Assembly (NCBI RefSeq): GCF_048323675.1
Contig: NZ_JBLWFK010000003.1
Coordinates: 62,001-126,000, forward strand
Origin: Mangrovimicrobium sp048323675
GTDB taxonomy: Bacteria; Pseudomonadota; Gammaproteobacteria; Pseudomonadales; Halieaceae
Length of the DNA: 64,000 bases
Direction: 5' to 3'
Shown here: piece by piece, positions 18,210 through 24,726 of the stretch
Numbering within the stretch: position 1 is the stretch's first letter
Layout: each line of letters opens with the position of its first letter
Made by a program: the position numbers and the translations under genes
Notes under the pieces: model-generated
Seen by the model: only the letters and a program-made list of their open reading frames with translations
Databases searched by the model: none
Told to the model about the DNA's origin: nothing

Positions 18210-18213
18210 GCGC

Positions 18214-19737
18214 TCAGATCAGTTCCAGCGCCTGCTCTTCGATTTTCGCCGCCCAGATTTTCGGGCCGACTTCGTGTACCGAGGTACCGTTCACGTCTAC
18301 GGCCACGCTGACCGGCATGTCCTTCACCTCGAACTCGTAGATCGCTTCCATACCCAGTTCCGGGAAGGCGACAACCTTGGCGCCGACAATTGCCTTCGAC
18401 ACCAGGTAGGCAGCGCCGCCGACGGCCATCAGGTACACCGCCTTGTGCTTCTTGATCGCCTCGACCCCGGTGGGGCCGCGCTCGGCCTTGCCGATCATGC
18501 CCAGCAGGCCGGTCTGCTCGAGGATGAAGTCGGTGAACTTGTCCATCCGGGTTGAGGTCGTCGGGCCCGCCGGGCCCACGACTTCGTCGCGCACCGGATC
18601 GACCGGGCCGACGTAGTAGATAAAGCGCCCTTTCAGGTCCACTTCCGGGGGCAGGCCCTCGCCGGACTCGATCAACTCCTTCATCTTCTTGTGCGCGGCG
18701 TCGCGGCCGGTGAGCATCTTGCCGGACAGCAGCAGGGTGTCACCCGGCTGCCACTGGGCGGCCTCTTCCGGGGTTACAGTATCCAGGTTGACCCGGCGTA
18801 CGCCCTCGCCCACCTCCCAGGTGATATCCGGCCAGTCATCCAGGCTCGGCGGCGTCTGCAGCGCGGGGCCAGAGCCGTCGAGCACGAAGTGCGCGTGACG
18901 GGTGGCGGCACAGTTGGGAATCATCGCCACCGGCAGCGAGGCCGCGTGGGTCGGGTAATCCATGATTTTCACGTCGAGCACGGTGGTCAGGCCGCCGAGC
19001 CCCTGGGCGCCGATGCCCAGCCGGTTGACCTTGTCCATGATCTCCAGGCGCAACTCCTCGGCGCGGTTGGAGGGGCCCCGCTCGCGCAGTTCGTGGATGT
19101 CGATGGGCTCCATCAGGGATTCCTTCGCCATCAACGCGGCCTTCTCCGCGGTACCGCCGATACCGATACCCAGCATGCCCGGTGGGCACCAGCCTGCGCC
19201 CATGGTCGGGACGGTCTTCACCACCCAGTCGACGATACTGTCGGAGGGGTTGAGCATGGCCATCTTGGACTTGTTCTCGGAGCCGCCACCCTTGGCCGCG
19301 ACCTGCACGTCCACGGTGTCGCCCTCGACGACTTCCATGTGGATTACCGCGGGGGTGTTGTCCTTGGTGTTTTTGCGCGCACCGGCGGGGTCGTCGAGGA
19401 TGGACGCGCGCAGCACGTTGTCGGGATTCAGGTAGGCGCGGCGCACGCCCTCGTTGACCATATCCGCCACGCTCATGGTGGCGTCCCACTGCACGTTCAT
19501 GCCGATTTTCAGGAACACGGTAACGATGCCGGTATCCTGGCAGATCGGCCGGTGGCCCTGGGCGCACATGCGCGAATTGATCAGGATCTGCGCCATCGCA
19601 TCCTTGGCCGCGGGATTCAGTTCCCGCTGCCAGGCCTCGTGGACGGCGTCGATGAAATCTTTCGGGTGGTAATAGGAGATGAACTGCAGCGCATCGGCGA
19701 CGCTGTCGATGAAATCGTCCTGACGAATGACGGTCAT
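18214..19737 (-). CDS. Fumarate hydratase, class I ([4Fe-4S])
   Basis: A 507-residue class I fumarase interconverting fumarate and malate in the TCA cycle, with an oxygen-sensitive [4Fe-4S] cluster. The alpha-type N-terminal part has RMCAQGHRPICQDTGIVTVF and GAGWCPPGMLGIGIGG, and the cluster region continues with IPNCAATRHAHFVLDG. The C-terminal beta-type domain contains the GPTTSTRMDKFTDFIL segment. The start MTVIRQDDFIDSVADALQFI at 19737 is chosen over an ATG nine codons upstream because it matches homologues and has an AGGA sequence about 9 nt before it. sbcB follows closely. Confidence 0.95.
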   Translation of the reverse strand: MTVIRQDDFIDSVADALQFISYYHPKDFIDAVHEAWQRELNPAAKDAMAQILINSRMCAQGHRPICQDTGIVTVFLKIGMNVQWDATMSVADMVNEGVRRAYLNPDNVLRASILDDPAGARKNTKDNTPAVIHMEVVEGDTVDVQVAAKGGGSENKSKMAMLNPSDSIVDWVVKTVPTMGAGWCPPGMLGIGIGGTAEKAALMAKESLMEPIDIHELRERGPSNRAEELRLEIMDKVNRLGIGAQGLGGLTTVLDVKIMDYPTHAASLPVAMIPNCAATRHAHFVLDGSGPALQTPPSLDDWPDITWEVGEGVRRVNLDTVTPEEAAQWQPGDTLLLSGKMLTGRDAAHKKMKELIESGEGLPPEVDLKGRFIYYVGPVDPVRDEVVGPAGPTTSTRMDKFTDFILEQTGLLGMIGKAERGPTGVEAIKKHKAVYLMAVGGAAYLVSKAIVGAKVVAFPELGMEAIYEFEVKDMPVSVAVDVNGTSVHEVGPKIWAAKIEEQALELI

Positions 19738-19891
19738 GGCAGGGGTCCTGGTTCGGGAACACAACGGGGCCCGTATTGTACACCGACAGACTGTGAGGGA
19801 AAGTCCCGCCGAACTGCCGGCTTTTCTTCCCGAAACTCAAGAGGTCGGGCCGCTGGATGTCGTACCGGTAGTTTCGATACCGGACTGGCCA

Positions 19892-19987
19892 CGAGGTGTT
19901 GCCGCCCGAAAAACGCAACAGCGCCATCCCTGGCAGCTCGGCTTCGGCCATCCATGGCCTCAGACGTTTTCGGGCGGCAACACCTCG
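19892..19987 (+). repeat. Structured intergenic hairpin element, copy B (class 2)
   Basis: The outer stem pairs CGAGGTGTTGCCGCCCGAAAA (starting 19892) with its complement ending at 19987; one extra A makes a bulge beside the loop. The centre contains a short P2 (GCCA-TCCC-TGGC) and P3 (GGCCA-TCCA-TGGCC), with AGCTCGGCTTCGG between them. The centre is closely similar to copy D at 30947-31048, while the outer stem is unrelated to it. Confidence 0.82.
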
Positions 19988-20197
19988 CGTCCATTCCTGC
20001 AGTGTGCGAATTCCGGAACTCACTGCAATCGAAGAGAAAGGCTGAGCAAGACAATGGCTGGACCAGCAACGAGACCAGTTCCAATCCAAAATCAGCGAGC
20101 GGTTTCGATCTGCACAGTGACCCGGGCCTGGGCCTGCGATCTACTGACGGGCAACAATCACCAATTCGATCTCTGCACGGAAGGTAGGGATGGAGGC

Positions 20198-20296
20198 GGA
20201 ACTGGCGCTCGACGGGGCGTCCGAGGACATGGGTGTCCGAGGCCGAGCCTGCACAGGGACGTGCGCTTTTTGGCGGTCCCGGCGAGAGCCAGTTTC
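20198..20296 (-). repeat. Structured intergenic hairpin element, copy C (class 1, reversed)
   Basis: Read on the minus strand it has the class 1 centre: CGGGACCGCCAAAAAGCG, P2 GCACG-TCCC-TGTGC, AGGCTCGGCCTCGG, P3 GGACA-CCCA-TGTCC and CTCGGACGCCCCG. The outer arms (20198-20217 with 20277-20296) pair with about four mismatches, so this copy looks older than A, F or G. It faces copy B in inverted orientation. Confidence 0.78.
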
Positions 20297-20395
20297 GACT
20301 CCAGCCCGGGACACAACCCGGATCACCTTGGTGGTTCTGGCCAGAATGGGGTTGCCCACACTACACAGTAATCAATACAGACCTACCACCCACCC

Positions 20396-20417
20396 GGTGT
20401 ACCACAACCGGTACACC
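20396..20417 (-). terminator. Possible terminator hairpin after the coiled-coil protein gene
   Basis: GGTGTACC (20396-20403) pairs perfectly with GGTACACC (20410-20417) around a 6-nt loop, directly downstream of the stop codon at 20420 on the minus strand. There is no T-tract, so intrinsic termination is uncertain. Confidence 0.3.
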
Positions 20418-20419
20418 CC

Positions 20420-21199
20420 TTACAGCGACGGCCTGGCCTGCAGCTCCCGAATCGCCGCTTCCAGGTTGCTGATACTGGTATTGGCCTGGCGCCGGAAGGC
20501 GTCGGTCGCGCGCAGCCCCTCGGCGTTGCTGTCCACCTGGCGGTTCAGCTTGGCGAGGTCGAGTTCGAGCTTGTTCATCGCATCCGCGACCCGCTCCACC
20601 TCGGCCTGGCTGGACTTGGCGGAACTCGCCAGGCGGGAGAGATCACCCGATACCGTCTTCAGCTTTTTCAGGTCTTCCTCGGCACCGGAAACCTTGGACT
20701 GCAGGGACTTCACCGCCTTCTCGTTCGCAGCGGCCAGCGTAGCCTGCTTCTTGCCTGTGCTTTCCAGCGTATCGAGCCGCGCCTTGGTCTGTTTCCAGAC
20801 ATTGTCCCAAAGCTTGCGGACTTCGCTATCCAGCTCCTTGATTTTCGCCGCCTGCACTGCCGCGTTCTGGCTCATACCCTCGTCGGTATCCGAGAGCCGG
20901 TCCTCGAGATCGGCAATGCGGTTGGCGTATTGCTCCAGCGTACCCTGTGCGGACTGCAGTTCCTGCTGCAGTTGCCAGGCCCAGGCACAGGCGACCGCCG
21001 CCGCGACGACGGTGACAGTGAGTACCAGTCGCGACATAAGGCCGGAGCCACCGCGCGGCGCAGGTGCCGGCCGGCTGGCGCCGCCCTTGGGGGAACGCGG
21101 TGGCGGCGCACTGCCGCGGGGCTTGCCGGCGGGAATATCATCGTCCCGGTCACGGGAGGGCACGATGGATGGAATGTGGTCGATATCGTCTCTGGACAT
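20420..21199 (-). CDS. Coiled-coil protein with one membrane anchor, function unknown
   Basis: A 259-residue protein. A Pro/Arg-rich cytoplasmic head (about 1-53, with GGSGL before the helix) is followed by one membrane segment, LVLTVTVVAAAVACAWAWQL (about 57-76). The rest is almost entirely predicted coiled coil with heptad-like Leu/Ala spacing, ending in NLEAAIRELQARPSL. The start MSRDDIDHIPSI at 21199 is preferred to a TTG four codons earlier. It lies between fumarase and tsf on the same strand but is separated from tsf by a strong terminator. I do not recognize a named family. Confidence 0.8.
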   Translation of the reverse strand: MSRDDIDHIPSIVPSRDRDDDIPAGKPRGSAPPPRSPKGGASRPAPAPRGGSGLMSRLVLTVTVVAAAVACAWAWQLQQELQSAQGTLEQYANRIADLEDRLSDTDEGMSQNAAVQAAKIKELDSEVRKLWDNVWKQTKARLDTLESTGKKQATLAAANEKAVKSLQSKVSGAEEDLKKLKTVSGDLSRLASSAKSSQAEVERVADAMNKLELDLAKLNRQVDSNAEGLRATDAFRRQANTSISNLEAAIRELQARPSL

Positions 21200-21385
21200 G
21201 ATCAATCGCAAGTCAGCGTTTTTGGCGCATTATACATAGGACGTTTTTTAGCCCAAGAGATTCCCGGCAAAACGACGGGGATTCGGCACTAAATCACAAC
21301 GGCAATTATGGTACAGGTAGCCGCCGGAGCCACACCCGGATCGAGGGGGCCCTGGCCTCCCGCGGCATACAGTACTTCCTGTACA

Positions 21386-21411
21386 TAAAAAACGGGGCCG
21401 AGGCCCCGTTT
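21386..21411 (-). terminator. Intrinsic terminator of tsf
   Basis: On the minus strand AACGGGGCC-TC-GGCCCCGTT forms a 9-bp GC-rich stem, followed by six T's (TTTTTTATG), about 25 nt after the tsf stop codon. This is a textbook Rho-independent terminator. Confidence 0.9.
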
Positions 21412-21436
21412 ATGATTCGCGCAAGGCGCGCTGCCA

Positions 21437-22294
21437 TCAGCCCTTGAGCTGTGCAGCAACCTCTTCGGCGAAGTCAACTTTCTCGACCTCGATGCCTTCG
21501 CCCACTTCGAAGCGGACGAAAGAGACAACCTCGGCGCCAGCAGCGGCAACCAGCTTGCCGACCTTGACTTCGGGGTCTTTTACGAAGGCCTGTTCTACCA
21601 GCGAGTTTTCCGCCAGGAACTTGCTCACCTTGCCACCGATCATTTTCTCGATGATTTCCGCAGGCTTGCCGGATTCGGCGGCCTGGGCGGTGTAGATTTC
21701 CTTCTCCTTGGCGATAACCTCTTCCGGCATATCGGCCGGGGAGACCACGCGCGGGTTGACCGCAGCCACGTGCATGGCGACGTCGCGGGCCAGGTCCTGG
21801 TCGCCGCCTTTCAGCTCGACCAGTACCGCGATGCGGCTGTTGCCGTGAATGTAGGAGCCAACCACGCCGGCATCGGCGGTGACCAGTTCAATACGGCGAA
21901 CGCCGATGTTCTCACCGATTTTCTGTACCAGCGCCTGGCGGGCTTCTTCCAGCTCGCCTTCCATCAGCGCAGCAACGTCGGTCTGCCTGCTGGCAAACGC
22001 GGCGCTGACGACCTTGTCGACGAACGCGAGGAAGTTGTCGTCGCGGGCGACGAAGTCGGTTTCAGAGTTGATTTCGGCGATGACCGCGTAGCTGCCGTCT
22101 TCGGCGACACGGGTGGTAACCACGCCATCCGCCGCGGTGCGGCCGGCTTTCTTGGCGGCTTTCATGCCGCTGGATTTGCGCAGCTCTTCGATGGCCAGGT
22201 CTACATCGCCACCGGCTTCGGCCAGCGCTTTCTTGCATTCAAGCAGGCCCAGGCCGGTCCGCTCGCGTAATTCTTTGACCAGTTTTGCTGACAT
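21437..22294 (-). CDS. tsf: Translation elongation factor Ts
   Basis: A 285-residue EF-Ts, the guanine-nucleotide exchange factor for EF-Tu. It starts MSAKLVKELRERTGLGLLEC with the conserved KKALAEAGGDVDLAIEELRK UBA-like N-terminal domain; the core TDFVARD-type signature appears in NSETDFVARDDNFLAFVD. The coiled-coil insert and C-terminal module complete the normal length. ATG at 22294 is chosen because the family always starts at this point; an upstream in-frame ATG lies in the rpsB-tsf spacer. It follows rpsB, separated by a hairpin with a T-tract that may adjust the S2:EF-Ts ratio. Confidence 0.97.
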   Translation of the reverse strand: MSAKLVKELRERTGLGLLECKKALAEAGGDVDLAIEELRKSSGMKAAKKAGRTAADGVVTTRVAEDGSYAVIAEINSETDFVARDDNFLAFVDKVVSAAFASRQTDVAALMEGELEEARQALVQKIGENIGVRRIELVTADAGVVGSYIHGNSRIAVLVELKGGDQDLARDVAMHVAAVNPRVVSPADMPEEVIAKEKEIYTAQAAESGKPAEIIEKMIGGKVSKFLAENSLVEQAFVKDPEVKVGKLVAAAGAEVVSFVRFEVGEGIEVEKVDFAEEVAAQLKG

Positions 22295-22333
22295 TGGTTG
22301 TCCTCCTCTGCAATCCCGGAATTCTGGATCTGA

Positions 22334-22364
22334 AAATAAAAAACCCGGCTGCACCGGCGCCGGG
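22334..22364 (-). terminator. Probable attenuating terminator between rpsB and tsf
   Basis: On the minus strand CCCGGC (22359-22364) pairs with GCCGGG (22344-22349), followed by TTTTTTATTTT. It sits in the 122-nt spacer after rpsB. A partial terminator here is known from the rpsB-tsf operons of enteric bacteria. Confidence 0.75.
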
Positions 22365-22416
22365 GATAGTATGGGGGCCCGGCGTTACAGTTCCTGCAAC
22401 ACCGGGCGCCGTCTGC

Positions 22417-23178
22417 TTACTCGGCGGACGCTTCGCCGGCTTCTGCGGCTTCTTCGACGAACTCGTCGCCAGCTGCAGCTGCTACGGCTTCACCGCCGTC
22501 GGCACGGCCGGCGAGGCAGGCGTCGGCAACAGCGCTGACATAGAGCTTGACTGCGCGGATGGCGTCGTCGTTACCGGGGATGACGTAGTCAACACCGTCC
22601 GGGTTGGAGTTGGTGTCGACGATACCGATGACCGGGATACCCAGCTTGTTGGCTTCGGTAATGGCAATGCGCTCGTGGTCGACGTCAATCACGAACAGCG
22701 CGTCGGGCAGGCCGCCCATGTCCTTGATACCACCGATGGAGCGTTCCAGCTTCTCCATGTCGCGGGTGCGCATCAGGGCTTCTTTCTTGGTCAGGCGGGC
22801 GAAAGTGCCGTCTGCCTGCTGGGCCTCGAGGTCACGCAGACGCTTGATGGACGCGCGGATAGTCTTGTAGTTGGTGAGCATGCCGCCCAGCCAGCGGTGG
22901 CTGACGTAGGGCATACCGGCGCGCTCGGCCTGTTCCTTGACGATTTTACCCGCAGCGCGCTTGGTGCCGACGAACAGAACCTTGTTCTTGTTGCCAGCCA
23001 TGCGCTTCACCAGGGTCAGCGCTTCGTTGAACGCCGGCACGGTGTGCTCGAGGTTGATGATGTGAATCTTGTTGCGGGCACCGAAGATGTACTGGTCCAT
23101 CTTGGGGTTCCAGTAGCGGGTCTGGTGACCAAAGTGTGCGCCTGCCTGCAGCAGGTCGCGCATGCTTACTTGCGACAT
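22417..23178 (-). CDS. rpsB: Small ribosomal subunit protein S2
   Basis: A 253-residue ribosomal protein S2, essential for 30S assembly. It starts MSQVSMRDLLQAGAHFGHQT with RYWNPKMDQYIFGARNKIHI following; the KVLFVGTKRAAGKIV and HRWLGGMLTNYKTI segments are the family signatures. An acidic Ala/Glu-rich tail closes it. The ATG at 23178 is the conserved start. It is transcribed leftward with tsf, away from map, as in many gammaproteobacteria. Confidence 0.98.
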   Translation of the reverse strand: MSQVSMRDLLQAGAHFGHQTRYWNPKMDQYIFGARNKIHIINLEHTVPAFNEALTLVKRMAGNKNKVLFVGTKRAAGKIVKEQAERAGMPYVSHRWLGGMLTNYKTIRASIKRLRDLEAQQADGTFARLTKKEALMRTRDMEKLERSIGGIKDMGGLPDALFVIDVDHERIAITEANKLGIPVIGIVDTNSNPDGVDYVIPGNDDAIRAVKLYVSAVADACLAGRADGGEAVAAAAGDEFVEEAAEAGEASAE

Positions 23179-23209
23179 AATACATTTACCTTGTATTGGG
23201 TTAGTCCTC

Positions 23210-23267
23210 CACATATCCCCGTAACCAAACCGGCGAACCGGCACCCTGGAACGGGTTGCGATATGTG
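23210..23267 (-). promoter_or_regulatory. Candidate S2 autoregulatory leader (rpsB leader / t44-like RNA)
   Basis: In the rpsB 5' leader an 8-bp stem CACATATC (23260-23267 side) with GATATGTG (23210-23217 side) closes a structured segment containing CCGG-TTCG-CCGG, a UUCG-capped hairpin. Gammaproteobacterial rpsB leaders are known to bind S2 and repress rpsB-tsf. Position and fold fit, but I cannot run a covariance model, so the identity is inference. Confidence 0.5.
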
Positions 23268-23478
23268 TGCGTCATTGGTTTCTCACCCCCGGATGACCGG
23301 CCCCATTGGCCTGACCCCGAAAATGAGCGGCGCTTTATACCATATCCACGAGCTGGTTGAAAGGGCTGCCTGTTCTGGTTTCTGATGCGCCTGGGGAGTC
23401 TTGTTCCGGGTTTTGGCAAGGGAGCGCCTTGTGGGTTGGGCAGACCTCTCCTTTGGGGCTGGGCAGGGAACTTCGCGC

Positions 23479-23591
23479 CTTCCCCGGGTATACGCCAGCT
23501 GGAACACGCCAAACAGCGTACATCCCTGTACAGGCTCGGGTGGCGACATCCATGTCGCCACACGGTTCCAGCTGGCGTATACCCGGGGAAG
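23479..23591 (+). repeat. Structured intergenic hairpin element, copy F (class 3)
   Basis: A perfect 27-bp inverted repeat (23479-23505 with 23565-23591) encloses a 59-nt centre. Inside are ACGCCAAACAGC, P2 GTACA-TCCC-TGTAC, AGGCTCGG, and a strong P3 GGCGACA-TCCA-TGTCGCC. Only the inner 8 bp of the outer stem (GCTGGAAC) are shared with copy G; the outer part is unique to this copy. Confidence 0.87.
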
Positions 23592-23680
23592 TCGCTACCC
23601 AAATCACGCTGCAGTCGGCTCCACCAAAGATCGACTCCCCAATAGTGAAACGTATAAGGCCTCATATTGGCACCATGGGA

Positions 23681-23757
23681 GGGCTTCACCACGCAAGCGC
23701 CCCCAGGGCGAGTAAAAAGCGCTCTCGAGCCCTGGGGGCGCTTGCGTGGTGGAGCCC
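23681..23757. repeat. Long hairpin, possible short relative of the element family (copy H)
   Basis: A 23-bp perfect stem (23687-23709 with 23729-23751), extended by five more pairs after one mismatch, encloses only 19 nt. The loop shares AAAAAGCGC with the class 1 centre but lacks the two internal hairpins. It may be a deletion derivative or an unrelated palindrome. Confidence 0.6.
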
Positions 23758-23947
23758 GGCGGCGAACCCACCTGTAGAACCGTACTGTCCGGAGACCTGA
23801 TTGAGGACATTCCAGCCACTCGACCCGCGCGAATTATCGGACTCTGCGCTGTCAGCCCCCCGCTCGCATGGGGTAGAATGACCACTTCCCCAGCGGTTGC
23901 TTTTCTGGAAGGTGGCCCTGCAATGCTTGTAATTCAATGAGTTGGAC

Positions 23948-24718
23948 ATGGCTGTAACAATCAAGACCGCGGAAGAATTCGAGCGGATGCGCGCTGCCGG
24001 TGCGCTGGCCGCCGAGGTTCTCGAAATGATAGGTGCCAAAGTAGAACCGGGCGTTACCACCGGCGAACTGGACCGTATCTGCCACGACTATATCGTCAGC
24101 AAGGGCGCCATTCCGGCGCCGCTCAACTACAACGGCTTTCCCCGCTCCATCTGTACCTCGGTCAACGAGGTGGTCTGCCACGGCATACCCTCGGACACCA
24201 AGCGGCTGAAGAACGGCGACATCGTCAATATCGATGTCACCGTGATCGTCGACGGCTACCACGGCGACAGCAGTATCATGGTCGAGGTCGGCGAGGTCGC
24301 CCCCCACGCCCAGCGCCTGATCAAGGTGACCCAGGAATGCCTGTACAAGGCGCTGGACATCGTGCGCCCCGGCACGACCCTCGGCGATATCGGCGCGGTC
24401 ATCCAGCAGCATGCGGAGAAAAACTACTACTCGGTGGTGCGCGAGTACTGCGGCCACGGTATCGGCAAAATCTTTCACGAGGACCCGCAGGTCCTGCACT
24501 ACGGCAAGTCGGGCAGCGGCATGCGGCTCGAGGAGGGCATGACCTTCACCATCGAGCCGATGATCAACGCGGGTCGCCGCCAGACCCGCCTCAACCAGAA
24601 GGACGGCTGGACAGTCACCACGCGTGACGGCCGGCTCTCCGCCCAGTGGGAACACACGCTCGGCGTTACCGCGGACGGCTGCGAGATATTCACCCGTCGC
24701 TCCGACGAATCCTTCTAG
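23948..24718 (+). CDS. map: Methionine aminopeptidase, type I
   Basis: A 256-residue metalloprotease that removes initiator methionine. The substrate histidine is in NEVVCHGIPSD. The five metal ligands are visible: two Asp in VNIDVTVIVDGYHGDSS, His in GHGIGKIFHEDP, Glu in FTIEPMIN and Glu in WEHTLGVT. ATG at 23948 gives the family start MAVTIKTAEEFERMRAAG; a TTG two codons earlier is possible. It diverges from rpsB, a common gammaproteobacterial layout, and glnD starts 8 nt downstream. Confidence 0.96.
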   Translation: MAVTIKTAEEFERMRAAGALAAEVLEMIGAKVEPGVTTGELDRICHDYIVSKGAIPAPLNYNGFPRSICTSVNEVVCHGIPSDTKRLKNGDIVNIDVTVIVDGYHGDSSIMVEVGEVAPHAQRLIKVTQECLYKALDIVRPGTTLGDIGAVIQQHAEKNYYSVVREYCGHGIGKIFHEDPQVLHYGKSGSGMRLEEGMTFTIEPMINAGRRQTRLNQKDGWTVTTRDGRLSAQWEHTLGVTADGCEIFTRRSDESF

Positions 24719-24726
24719 GCAGCGCC

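Larger units (their letters stand above)
19738..20419. other. Long intergenic region holding two hairpin elements
   Basis: This 682-nt gap between fumarase and the coiled-coil protein gene contains elements B (19892-19987) and C (20198-20296) in opposite orientation, about 210 nt apart, and a small hairpin at 20396-20417. Open frames here mainly translate the repeats and show no protein family. Confidence 0.6.
23179..23947. other. Long divergent intergenic region rpsB / map
   Basis: The 769-nt gap contains the rpsB leader (about 23210-23267), hairpin elements F (23479-23591) and H (23681-23757), and a TAGAAT -10-like box at 23874-23879 that may serve map. Open frames through it are produced by the repeats and show no protein family. 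Confidence 0.6.

Noticed and set aside
23201..23692. Open frames through elements F and H that look like small proteins (similar peptides also appear at 20190, 31273 and 35100)
   Set aside because: They translate the repeat centre in different frames and strands, which explains their similarity to one another; no start signals or domains support them.
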